DNA of 64,000 nucleotides from Proteus vulgaris (GTDB lineage Bacteria > Pseudomonadota > Gammaproteobacteria > Enterobacterales > Enterobacteriaceae). Below, piece by piece: positions 43,666-51,806 of this stretch. The notes beneath the pieces are model-generated. The model did not search any database, had not been told where the DNA came from, and saw only the letters and a list, made by a program, of their open reading frames with translations. The position numbers were made by a program, and so were the translations under genes. The stretch spans positions 62,001-126,000 of the forward strand of contig NZ_JAEHOQ010000011.1 of NCBI RefSeq assembly GCF_016239305.1, in the 5' to 3' direction. Each line of letters begins with the position of its first letter. Position 1 is the first letter of the stretch.

Positions 43666-44637
43666 ATGCGAATCGGACAGTATCAGTTAAAAAATTGCCT
43701 TATCGCGGCTCCCATGGCTGGCGTTACAGACCGACCTTTTCGGTCGCTTTGCTATGATATGGGTGCGGGTATGACAGTTTCTGAAATGCTCTCTTCCAAC
43801 CCTCAGGTTTGGCAGACAGACAAGTCTCGGTTACGAATGGTACATAGTGATGAATTGGGGATCCGCTCCGTACAAATTGCAGGAAGTGATCCCGTTGATA
43901 TGGCGGCAGCTGCGAAAATAAACGCAGATAGTGGCGCTCAAATTATCGACATTAACATGGGTTGCCCTGTAAAAAAGGTGAATAAAAAGCTAGCGGGTTC
44001 AGCACTACTTCGTCATCCCGACCTTGTCGCAGAGATCCTCTCTGCTGTGGTTAACGCGGTAGATGTACCTGTTACTCTCAAGATCCGTACTGGCTGGTCA
44101 CCTGATGAACGTAACTGTGTAGAGATTGCCAAATTGGCTGAACGTTGTGGTATTCAGGCTCTCACTATTCATGGGCGTACACGTGAGTGTTTGTTCAAAG
44201 GGGAAGCCGAATACGACAGCATTCGGACAGTTAAGCAGAATGTTTCTATTCCCATTATTGCGAATGGAGACATAACAGACCCGCTAAAAGCCAGAGCAGT
44301 ATTAGACTACACTGGAGCCGATGCTTTAATGATCGGTCGCGCTGCTCAGGGAAGACCCTGGATCTTTCGGGAAATCCAGCACTATCTGGACACAGGTGAA
44401 CTGTTGCCCCCTCTACCGATTGTAGAGGTACAACAAATAATGCAAAAGCATGTGCGTGAGTTGCACGACTTTTACGGTCAAGGCAAAGGAACTCGCATTG
44501 CACGCAAGCATGTCTCTTGGTATCTCAAGGAACATGCCCCTGATGACCAGTTTCGGCGCTCCTTCAACGCCATAGAGGATGCCAGCGAACAGCTGGAGGC
44601 GTTGGAAGCATATTTCGAAAATTTTTTGCGTAAATAA
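43666..44637 (+). CDS. dusB: tRNA-dihydrouridine synthase B
   Basis: FMN-dependent reduction of U17 in tRNA. The ATG at 43666 ([20 protein letters not shown]) is the E. coli start and gives 323 residues; a TTG six codons earlier has no ribosome site. Catalytic Cys100 sits in [13 protein letters not shown]. The FMN barrel shows [18 protein letters not shown] and [17 protein letters not shown]-terminal helical tRNA-binding domain follows. Leads the dusB-fis operon. Confidence 0.97.
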   Translation: MRIGQYQLKNCLIAAPMAGVTDRPFRSLCYDMGAGMTVSEMLSSNPQVWQTDKSRLRMVHSDELGIRSVQIAGSDPVDMAAAAKINADSGAQIIDINMGCPVKKVNKKLAGSALLRHPDLVAEILSAVVNAVDVPVTLKIRTGWSPDERNCVEIAKLAERCGIQALTIHGRTRECLFKGEAEYDSIRTVKQNVSIPIIANGDITDPLKARAVLDYTGADALMIGRAAQGRPWIFREIQHYLDTGELLPPLPIVEVQQIMQKHVRELHDFYGQGKGTRIARKHVSWYLKEHAPDDQFRRSFNAIEDASEQLEALEAYFENFLRK

Positions 44638-44657
44638 ATAAAAGAGCTGACAGAACT

Positions 44658-44954
44658 ATGTTCGAACAACGCGTAAATTCAGACGTACTAACAGTTGCCA
44701 CCGTAAATTCACAAGATCAGGTGACCCAAAAACCTTTACGTGACTCAGTTAAACAAGCACTGAAGAACTATTTTGCTCAATTAAACGGTCAAGATGTTAA
44801 TGACTTATATGAGCTAGTATTGGCTGAAGTTGAACAGCCATTGTTGGACATGGTAATGCAGTACACCCGTGGCAACCAAACGCGTGCAGCACAAATGATG
44901 GGCATTAACCGCGGCACACTGCGTAAGAAACTGAAAAAATACGGCATGAACTGA
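44658..44954 (+). CDS. fis: nucleoid-associated protein Fis
   Basis: DNA-bending regulator of rRNA promoters, recombination and many growth genes. It has 98 residues; from memory only about two positions differ from E. coli Fis. The N-terminal flexible arms (Inv-activating beta hairpin, 1-26), dimer helices, and the [25 protein letters not shown] (about 75-96) are intact. It is 20 bases after dusB, and a strong terminator follows. Confidence 0.99.
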   Translation: MFEQRVNSDVLTVATVNSQDQVTQKPLRDSVKQALKNYFAQLNGQDVNDLYELVLAEVEQPLLDMVMQYTRGNQTRAAQMMGINRGTLRKKLKKYGMN

Positions 44955-44980
44955 TCCTAGTCAGTTAGGTCTATTTTTGT

Positions 44981-45016
44981 AAAAAGCCTTTTCTGGCTTC
45001 CAGAAAAGGCTTTTTT
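44981..45016 (+). terminator. terminator of dusB-fis
   Basis: AAAAAGCCTTTTCTG pairs perfectly over 15 bases with CAGAAAAGGCTTTTT around a GCTTC loop, followed by further Ts. Confidence 0.93.
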
Positions 45017-45027
45017 GTCACTTATGA

Positions 45028-45118
45028 CCTGTCCTAAATAAGGTTAACACTTTTCCAATCTAAGATTGGAGAGTGCAATGAAACCAATTACTAAACGAAC
45101 TCAACGTAATTATTCGCT
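45028..45118 (+). mobile_element. IS3-type element remnant (left end and orfA start)
   Basis: From about 45028 (GACCTGTCCTAAATAAGG) a leader with GGAGAG runs into an ATG at 45078. The first 14 codons, MKPITKRTQRNYSL, look like the start of IS3-family OrfA proteins (known ones continue AFKLxVV). Similarity then stops and the frame closes about 28 codons later. The rest of the element is missing. The left boundary is uncertain, and identification rests on memory of the family. Confidence 0.45.
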
Positions 45119-45615
45119 AGTGGAAAACCCATCGGAAATGAATGACAACGTATTCGTTTTGATAACACGCCTTCTAAAAATCCCGTCAAACTTTCTGCAA
45201 TAAATTCCACCTCAGAGGCTCTGGATGAAATAATTGCTATTGTCCATAAATTGCTATCATTAGATGAAACAACCCAAAAAAGCGTGTCACCATTATCAGT
45301 CTCACCAATAGGTAACAGCCCATTATTTTTAGGGTACAAAAGAAAAGTATAATAATCAGGATCAGCTTGTATTAATGAATTAAAATCCTCGAGGACGACC
45401 TCTTTTTGCTGAAAGAAATTAAGATACTCATCCTCACTAAATGGATTAAACAACGTAATAAAATTAGCTATTTGTCCTGAACCATATTGCGAGACAAATT
45501 CAATATAGTCTTGAGGAAAGGTGTATTGATTATCAATAAGTGGCCACTCCTTATCTTCTCCTCGATTTACCGAACATAAAGGTATTGGTAACCACTGATT
45601 TAATGCAGTTAACAT
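45091..45615 (-). CDS. SUKH (SMI1/KNR4) family protein, 3' end altered
   Basis: 174-residue soluble protein with SUKH features: YTFPQDYIEFVSQYGSGQIANFITLFNPF, and later LLPIGETDNGDTLFWVVSSNDS. Bacterial SUKH proteins often act as immunity proteins for secreted or contact-delivered toxins. No toxin gene lies beside it, so it would be an orphan immunity gene. The last eight or so residues (NNYVEFV) are read from the IS-like remnant on the other strand, so the natural C-terminus was probably replaced. Confidence 0.7.
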   Translation of the reverse strand: MLTALNQWLPIPLCSVNRGEDKEWPLIDNQYTFPQDYIEFVSQYGSGQIANFITLFNPFSEDEYLNFFQQKEVVLEDFNSLIQADPDYYTFLLYPKNNGLLPIGETDNGDTLFWVVSSNDSNLWTIAIISSRASEVEFIAESLTGFLEGVLSKRIRCHSFPMGFPLANNYVEFV

Positions 45616-45752
45616 TCTATCCTCACTAATTTGATCTCCTTTTTATAGCTCAATTTATGGTATTTTATCTTTACTTTCTTTTTATCATAACTCAGCCAAT
45701 TTCTATCACTTTAGTTACGTGATAAAAATGTGACACTAATAAGACCATAATA

Positions 45753-46511
45753 ATGACAACGCCTTCACATACCATTACTTTTATTGATAGTGCTTATCCT
45801 AAACCTCACGCAATCAAAGAGTTTGTCTGGTCTGGACGATTAGATAAACATGGGCAACTTTGGTTTGATCTCCACCTTAGAAGTGCTGATTACTATTTAA
45901 GTGAGGGTGAAGATTATTGTGCAGATATAGATGAGGATGAGTCAGAAGATGAGCAAGAATATACCAGTCTTGCACACTGGCAAGATCAAATTGTCTGGGA
46001 TAATTATCACTGCTGTACTCTCTCTTCAACTTATTGGTCTGACGACCAAGGTATTTTACTTAGTACAGGAAAGACACCATTCGATTTTGATAGCTTATTT
46101 CATCATCAATTTAATGTTGATATTGTTCCTCAAATCAATAGTGATATAGATGAGAATGAAGAAAAAACAGAAGTTCCTGCTTTTAGTCTTTATTTGTTAG
46201 GGCATGATGAGTGTACAAAACATCAAATCACCTTCCAGCGCCAAACCAATAATACCTTTCACATTGATTGGACTGGTAAAATCGCGCTAACTTACGCAGG
46301 ATTTGATGAATTTATCCATCAGTTTATTGCAAGATTAGAAAATATTCCTTTTGATGGTTTTTATTTTCCTAAATCATGGGATTTAGATAAAGCGACGAAT
46401 GAATTTAAAAAAGTACTTTCTCATTTTGAACACTATGAATTCACATTAATTAATCCCAAAAGTCAGATCAAGCAATGGAAGTTGGGTTATATAGGTAAAG
46501 CTCAACCGTAA
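45753..46511 (+). CDS. unrecognised acidic protein
   Basis: 252 residues, no signal peptide or membrane helix. I do not recognise the family. It is rich in aromatic residues and His, and has an acidic patch (about 50-70, CADIDEDESEDEQEY) and a second one (about 128-140). Distinct segments are IVWDNYHCCTLSSTYW, SLYLLGHDECTKHQITFQ and FYFPKSWDLDKA. It is divergent from the SUKH gene, and codon use is AT-rich like its neighbours. An immunity or polymorphic-toxin accessory role is possible from context only. Confidence 0.6.
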   Translation: MTTPSHTITFIDSAYPKPHAIKEFVWSGRLDKHGQLWFDLHLRSADYYLSEGEDYCADIDEDESEDEQEYTSLAHWQDQIVWDNYHCCTLSSTYWSDDQGILLSTGKTPFDFDSLFHHQFNVDIVPQINSDIDENEEKTEVPAFSLYLLGHDECTKHQITFQRQTNNTFHIDWTGKIALTYAGFDEFIHQFIARLENIPFDGFYFPKSWDLDKATNEFKKVLSHFEHYEFTLINPKSQIKQWKLGYIGKAQP

Positions 46512-46853
46512 AATCACTTATTTTAATGTTAGTATCAATATATTATTCAGATAAGCATTTATTTAATAATAGATAATGTTTATCTTTATCAATAAGTTAT
46601 AAATAATATTGTTTTTTATAAGATATACTAATAACAATCATCAATATAAAGTTGTATTTCACATTTTATCTCTTTTATATCATTAAAAAATATTTATCAC
46701 CTATATTTCCTAAATAATAGAAATTATATTTTACTTATGTTAAATATTTATTATTTAAATCATAGTTTATAAAATGCGTAATTAAACTGTATCTATTAAA
46801 AGTCAATATCATGTATTATCTTCGCCATTATTGTTCTCCCTTTAGGTACTATA
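46512..46853. other. AT-rich spacer
   Basis: 342 bases, extremely AT-rich with runs of As and Ts. No gene, hairpin or clear promoter is seen. Confidence 0.6.
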
Positions 46854-48092
46854 ATGTCTAGCAATTCAGAAATTGACTATTCTAATAATGAATCAAAAAA
46901 TATCTGTTTTTATATCATGCTATTAATAGGGGCACCCAATTTTATCGTGCCTGAGTTATCATTTTTTATTCTACCTATTATTATGTTTTCATCTGTTGCC
47001 TATTTTATCTATTTTCTTATTTCTGAAGGACATGCATCAGAGATAGTTTGGGGGATATTGAAAGGCTTTCTGATCATTATTGTTGCCAGTATTATTCCTT
47101 TTATCGGCCCGATTATCCTGATTGGCTGGATAATTTATAATATTGCCAAAGCCATAGACAGTATAAAAAGTCTTTTTCCTGAAGCCGTTTTTAGTATCAT
47201 TCTCTATGCTTGCTTAGCTTATCCCTTAGTTGATTTATTGGCCAGTCGTTATGAGGTTAATTATATTCCTCGTATAATCGCAGGCCTTATTTATGTTGTT
47301 GTCGCATTTAACTACAATAATCGATTAAAAAAACAAGCCTCATCAACCAAAGATCAACTCTTTAAACTTTCATTAATGTGGATCTCTGCCCCACTCATCG
47401 CCATATTAATTATTACCATTGTTTCAGCGGTACGTTCGGCCTTTAGAACAGTGATCAATACGACCACATCTCCTATCCGAGTGACACAAAACGTCTCAGG
47501 TTATGTCCGTGGTGACACTGTTGTCAGTAATTACACTCGTGAAGTTTCCAGAACAATTACCACCACCACAACCTCAATATTGCCAGGAGCTGGTGCAGTG
47601 ACTGCTTCTGTTGCTGGAAACCTTACTCCAAAACAGCAAGATAGCGCCTCAAAAACATCATCCGAAGTCACCTATATGTCTCTTGCTAAAGTCACTGAGT
47701 ATCAAACAAATAAAGATCAACATTTTTATCATCATAGCGATTTAGATAATAAAAAAGTAACGCACTTCTACCAAAAAGCGATGAATGTATTGGGTGAACC
47801 ATTATTCAATACAAACGATATTCGCTATTACTTTGATGAAACAGTCTTTGGTAAAGGTGATCATGGTGTAGTCTTAGCGGAAGAGGGGATTTACTGCGTT
47901 CTGAGTAAATTATATGACTCTTTTTACCTTCCTTATGATGATATTGAGAATGTGATTATCAAAGGAAAAATATCTAAAGAGATTGTTATTACTGATAAAA
48001 ATAGCGAAATCTATACCATAACATTGACGCAATCGAACAAAGGTGCAGAGAAAATAGCGCAACTCATTCGTGAATTTAGCTGTCTTTCATAA
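46854..48092 (+). CDS. unrecognised polytopic membrane protein with C-terminal soluble domain
   Basis: 412 residues, no family recognised. The N-terminal half has about five or six membrane helices (about 17-57, 66-98, 110-130, 138-154, 172-193). A Thr-rich linker follows (about 200-270, SRTITTTTTSILPG). The C-terminal 90 residues (GVVLAEEGIYCVLSKLYDSFYLPYDDIENV, then EIVITDKNSEIYTITL) resemble a bacterial PH-like fold that often follows membrane segments. That reading is weak. It has its own terminator and stands alone. Confidence 0.6.
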   Translation: MSSNSEIDYSNNESKNICFYIMLLIGAPNFIVPELSFFILPIIMFSSVAYFIYFLISEGHASEIVWGILKGFLIIIVASIIPFIGPIILIGWIIYNIAKAIDSIKSLFPEAVFSIILYACLAYPLVDLLASRYEVNYIPRIIAGLIYVVVAFNYNNRLKKQASSTKDQLFKLSLMWISAPLIAILIITIVSAVRSAFRTVINTTTSPIRVTQNVSGYVRGDTVVSNYTREVSRTITTTTTSILPGAGAVTASVAGNLTPKQQDSASKTSSEVTYMSLAKVTEYQTNKDQHFYHHSDLDNKKVTHFYQKAMNVLGEPLFNTNDIRYYFDETVFGKGDHGVVLAEEGIYCVLSKLYDSFYLPYDDIENVIIKGKISKEIVITDKNSEIYTITLTQSNKGAEKIAQLIREFSCLS

Positions 48093-48118
48093 CAATAGTT
48101 ATTCTCTCGTTTTCTTAT

Positions 48119-48160
48119 TAAGGCAATAAACTGATTTAAATCTGTTTATTGCCTTATTTT
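48119..48160 (+). terminator. terminator after the polytopic protein
   Basis: TAAGGCAATAAAC and GTTTATTGCCTTA form a perfect 13-bp stem; the loop contains the palindrome GATTTAAATC. TTTTAT follows. Confidence 0.85.
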
Positions 48161-48291
48161 ATAATGAACTGCTTTCTCCACCATAAAATACCTTACTGAT
48201 ATCCCTAACTGATACTCCTAACAATGCATATAATCCATATTCGATTACTGTAAATAAAATCTAAATTACCAATATAGCCATTTGTTTATAC

Positions 48292-48320
48292 AAATATTGT
48301 CTATACAATAGACAATATTT
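48292..48320. promoter_or_regulatory. palindromic operator upstream of the CynX/NimT-type gene
   Basis: AAATATTGTC (48292-48301) and GACAATATTT (48311-48320) are perfect 10-base inverted arms separated by 9 bases. A second, overlapping pair, ATTTG/CAAAT, lies at 48282-48297. The site ends 20 bases before the start codon and suits a repressor. No regulator gene is adjacent. Confidence 0.6.
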
Positions 48321-48340
48321 ATGTTTATCAGGGAATTACA

Positions 48341-49531
48341 ATGACTGCCTTACCACGAAAAAAAACATGGCAGATTATCCTTACTATTATTTTAGTTGGG
48401 ATAAATTTACGCCCTTTCTTAACTGGCCCTGGCCCTGTTATTGACAATATTATTGCCTCAACAGGAATGAGTTATAGCCAAGTCTCTTTACTCACACTAT
48501 TACCCATGCTTTTAATGGGAATAGGTGCATTAATCGTTCCTTTTTTACAATCTTATATTCAAGTACGTAAAGGGCTGTTAGTGGCGATGTTGATGCTACT
48601 TATAGGCTCATTTTCTCGTGCTTATGTTTCTGATGGTCATCAACTATTACTAACAGCACTCTTTTGTGGTTTAAGTGTCGCCTATATTCAAGCTGTATTT
48701 CCTGGCATTATTAAAGGATGGTTTGGAAATAGAACACCTATCATGATGGGGTTATATTCCGCTATGTTAATGGGTGGAGGCGCACTAGGTGCTCAACTTT
48801 CCCCTATTCTTACCGCTCCCAATGGTCATTGGCAAAGTGCTTTGGCGTGGTTTGCACTTCCTGCTGGCTTTGCTTTTGTTGCTATTCTTTTTTCTATTAA
48901 AAATAGCGCCACCTCTGCCAATAAAATATCACTAAATACCCTGATTTGGCGGCCTAGAACAGGGTTACTTATCTTAGGATTTGGCTGTGTTAATGCGGGA
49001 TATGCTTCGGTGGTAACATGGCTGGCACCTTTCTATCAGTCGTTAGGAATGCCAAGCGCCCAAAGTGGCTCTCTTGTTGCTATTCTTTCCCTTTTTCAAG
49101 CATCGGCAGCATTAATCATTCCATTTTTAGCCGCTAAAAATCACGATCGACGTTTTTGGCTGATGCTGACATTAATAAGTCAATTTATTGGATTTGGCGC
49201 AATAATGACGATCCCCATGAGTGCGCCTTATCTTTGGAGCATTTTCTTAGGTTGTGGCTTAGGAGGATGTTTTTCCATGATGATGATCGTCGCACTCGAT
49301 CACATCCCTGATCCCGGGCAGGCTGGTGCACTATCGGCATTAATGCAAGGTGGTGGTTTTATTATTGCCGCATTTGGGCCATTGGTCGCTGTACTATTGC
49401 GCCAACCGGATGGAAGCTTTACTTATGCATGGGCATTTCATGCCATTTTAGTGATTATTACAATAGGATTATTTTCACGACTAAATCCACGTCATTACGC
49501 AAAAGCCTATCCCGCCAATCACTCTATTTAG
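48341..49531 (+). CDS. CynX/NimT-family MFS transporter
   Basis: 396-residue inner-membrane carrier with about 12 helices. It carries the subfamily's NLRPFLTGPGPVIDNI motif in helix 1, GLYSAMLMGGGALGAQLSPIL near helix 5, and GQAGALSALMQGGGFIIAAFGP in helix 11. CynX (cyanate) and NimT (2-nitroimidazole) are the named members; the substrate here cannot be told. It is convergent with arcC across a strong terminator. Confidence 0.8.
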   Translation: MTALPRKKTWQIILTIILVGINLRPFLTGPGPVIDNIIASTGMSYSQVSLLTLLPMLLMGIGALIVPFLQSYIQVRKGLLVAMLMLLIGSFSRAYVSDGHQLLLTALFCGLSVAYIQAVFPGIIKGWFGNRTPIMMGLYSAMLMGGGALGAQLSPILTAPNGHWQSALAWFALPAGFAFVAILFSIKNSATSANKISLNTLIWRPRTGLLILGFGCVNAGYASVVTWLAPFYQSLGMPSAQSGSLVAILSLFQASAALIIPFLAAKNHDRRFWLMLTLISQFIGFGAIMTIPMSAPYLWSIFLGCGLGGCFSMMMIVALDHIPDPGQAGALSALMQGGGFIIAAFGPLVAVLLRQPDGSFTYAWAFHAILVIITIGLFSRLNPRHYAKAYPANHSI

Positions 49532-49557
49532 TCATCCATTAAAAAATGCACAGATAA

Positions 49558-49594
49558 AATAAGCGCCTTACTTTTTACAGATAAGGCGCTTATT
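49558..49594. terminator. bidirectional terminator between the MFS gene and arcC
   Basis: AATAAGCGCCTTA and TAAGGCGCTTATT form a perfect 13-bp stem with an 11-base loop between convergent genes. Confidence 0.88.
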
Positions 49595-49627
49595 AAAGAT
49601 ATAATCGAACACTACTTATGAGGATAA

Positions 49628-50575
49628 TTAAGCAACAATATGTGTTCCTGTTTCACCTTTTAAGGCTGAAGCCAATTTTTCCGGTGTTGTGATAATCACA
49701 CGTTTTCCACCTGTAGCTAAAAATGACAAACTTGCTTCGATTTTAGGAAGCATACTACCCGGAGGAAAATGCCCCTCATGCATATATTGAGTCATTTCTA
49801 TCACAGAGGTTTCACCTAACGCTTTTTGTTCTGGTTTACCAAAATGAATACAGACTTTTTCAACACCTGTTGTAATAATCAGAATATCTGCATGTAATTC
49901 TTTTGCCAGTAGCGTCGATGACAGATCTTTATCAATCACGGCATCAACACTTTGGTAATTTCCTTGCTCATTTTTAATGACCGGGATCCCCCCGCCCCCT
50001 ACAGCAATCACAACATAGCCATATTCTGATAATGATTTAATTGCATTAGATTCAATTACATGTTGTGGAATAGGAGAGGCAACAACGCGACGATAACCAC
50101 GACCAGAGTCTTCAACAAAATGCCATTGAGGATTTTCTTGTTTTAATTGCATCATCTCTTGTTCGGAAAAAAATGCACCAATAGGTTTTGTCGGAGAAAC
50201 AAAATTAGGATCGTTTTTATCCACCTCAACTTGTGTGATAAGGGTGATCGCTTGTTTATTTTGTTGAGCACGAAGCTTATTGGTTAACGCTTGTTGTATT
50301 AAATAACCAATCCCCCCTTGGGTATCCGCAACACAATTGGCTAATGGTGTTAATGGTAAGCCTTCTTGTACATGTGCAACTTCCGCTCGACGTAAATCAA
50401 GCCCCACTTGTGGTCCGTTACCATGAGTAAGAACAATATTATACCCTTCAGCCACCATATCACTAATATGGGCTGCAACCTCTTGTACTGCTTGTTCTTG
50501 ATGAGCGATAGACTGGCTAGCATTGTCTTTAATAATACTGTTGCCTCCAATGGCAACAACAACGAGTTCTTTCAT
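49628..50575 (-). CDS. arcC: carbamate kinase
   Basis: Makes ATP from carbamoyl phosphate, or the reverse. It has 315 residues of the amino-acid-kinase fold: VVAIGGNSI at the N-terminus, LTHGNGPQVG, VASPIPQHVIE, AVGGGGIPVI and GSMLPKIEASLSF. Normally it is linked to arginine deiminase (arcA, arcB) or a purine/allantoin operon. None of these lies nearby, so its source of carbamoyl phosphate is not evident from the window. Confidence 0.92.
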   Translation of the reverse strand: MKELVVVAIGGNSIIKDNASQSIAHQEQAVQEVAAHISDMVAEGYNIVLTHGNGPQVGLDLRRAEVAHVQEGLPLTPLANCVADTQGGIGYLIQQALTNKLRAQQNKQAITLITQVEVDKNDPNFVSPTKPIGAFFSEQEMMQLKQENPQWHFVEDSGRGYRRVVASPIPQHVIESNAIKSLSEYGYVVIAVGGGGIPVIKNEQGNYQSVDAVIDKDLSSTLLAKELHADILIITTGVEKVCIHFGKPEQKALGETSVIEMTQYMHEGHFPPGSMLPKIEASLSFLATGGKRVIITTPEKLASALKGETGTHIVA

Positions 50576-50897
50576 GTTTCACTCTCAATTATATTATTGG
50601 CAATTAAAGTAGAAATAACGCACCTCAACTCTCAGAGGTTGGGTTAATAAGGTCGCCATATCGCTAACCACTTACCCTATTTTATCTTTTAATGAGATAA
50701 ACATTATCGTGTTGAACAATATCTATTCATTAATTGCGCAGGATAATAACAGAGAATGTAAATAAAACATCTACTACTCAACATTTCTCTTATTTAATTT
50801 CGCTAAATAGAATGAGGAAGAAAGGAGATGAGAGGCGTCATCAAACAGATCAATAACGCCTTATTCAATACAAATAAGCGGGATAGTTAGTACTTTT
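50576..50897. other. spacer between arcC and ugpQ
   Basis: 322 bases. It presumably holds the arcC promoter and the ugpQ 3' end. Short AGGCGT/ACGCCT arms (near 50834 and 50857) might form a weak hairpin without a T-run. No gene is seen. Confidence 0.5.
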
Positions 50898-51632
50898 TCA
50901 TTTTGCTACATCATAAATATCCTGTTGATAAACATCAGGCATATCGGTAATTAGCATATCAACTCCCCATTGCTCAAAGTCTTTCACTTCTTCAGGATCA
51001 TTTGGGGTATAACAATAAATTTCATAGTCTGCTTGTTTTAACAATTGCGCTTGTTCTTGTGTGAGATATTTGTAATTACAATGCACACTAAAACCATCAA
51101 TAGCTTTTAATATTTCTAACGCATTATCGGGGATCTCATCCCATAATTGCCCTCTTCGAATAAAAGGCAGATATCGCTTCATCACAATTAAAGCTTGTGT
51201 ATCAAAAGAAGAAAATAAAATTTGCTCATTCGGAATATCTGCACTTTTTATCATATCAGAGACGGCTAAACATAAGCGTTCAATATCATCATCGGGCCAT
51301 GTTTTCAGCTCAATATTAAGTTTTGTACCTGAACGCTTAATTAACTGTAATCCTTGTCTTAAAGAGGGAATTTTCTCACCTTGATAAAGTGAACTAAACC
51401 AACTTCCTGCATCAAGGCGATGTAAATCATCTAAAGTATGAAAACGTACAGCACCTTGCCCATTCGTGCAGCGGTTAACCGTTTTATCATGAATAAGCAC
51501 AGGAACATGATCTGCCGTTAATTGCACATCTGTCTCAATCCATTCACACCCAAAATCAATCGCCATTTTAAATGCAGCTAACGTATTTTCAGGGGCTTTT
51601 CCAGAAAAACCTCGGTGAGCAGCTATCTTCAT
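50898..51632 (-). CDS. ugpQ: glycerophosphodiester phosphodiesterase UgpQ
   Basis: Cytoplasmic hydrolysis of glycerophosphodiesters to glycerol 3-phosphate and alcohol. It has 244 residues. GDPD motifs are present: His6-Arg7 (HRGFSGKAPENT), Glu33-Asp35 (ETDVQ), and His48 (IHDKTVNR); Glu in NIELKTW. In E. coli ugpQ ends the ugp operon; here it is divergent from ugpB with a Pho-box-like site 44 bases upstream. Confidence 0.95.
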   Translation of the reverse strand: MKIAAHRGFSGKAPENTLAAFKMAIDFGCEWIETDVQLTADHVPVLIHDKTVNRCTNGQGAVRFHTLDDLHRLDAGSWFSSLYQGEKIPSLRQGLQLIKRSGTKLNIELKTWPDDDIERLCLAVSDMIKSADIPNEQILFSSFDTQALIVMKRYLPFIRRGQLWDEIPDNALEILKAIDGFSVHCNYKYLTQEQAQLLKQADYEIYCYTPNDPEEVKDFEQWGVDMLITDMPDVYQQDIYDVAK

Positions 51633-51675
51633 TTCTCTCTCCTTTTCATTTGTGCCGACATCATGACAACCATTT

Positions 51676-51693
51676 ATGACAGCAATTTGACAG
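51676..51693 (-). promoter_or_regulatory. Pho box of ugpQ
   Basis: On the minus strand it reads CTGTCAAATTGCTGTCAT, two CTGTCA heptamers at the 11-base period of PhoB sites. It begins 44 bases upstream of the ugpQ start codon, where PhoB would replace a -35 box. Confidence 0.8.
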
Positions 51694-51720
51694 TCACACC
51701 ATCAATAACTCTTCATTTAA

Positions 51721-51738
51721 TTGTCACCCCTTTGTCAT
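51721..51738 (+). promoter_or_regulatory. Pho box of ugpB
   Basis: TTGTCACCCCTTTGTCAT: TGTCA repeats at 11-base spacing, a good PhoB match, 69 bases before the ugpB start. It is a separate site from the one facing ugpQ. Confidence 0.75.
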
Positions 51739-51806
51739 AAATGACATTTAGGGTAATTCACAAACTAGATTGCACCTTTAACTCTCGATTTAAAAGGAAA
51801 TACTGC

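Noticed and set aside
46512-46853. Possible small genes in the AT-rich spacer
   Set aside because: All frames are short and broken by stops typical of random AT-rich DNA.
48341-50575. A cyanate-to-carbamate pathway made of the CynX-like transporter and carbamate kinase
   Set aside because: The genes are convergent, separated by a strong terminator, and no cyanase is present.
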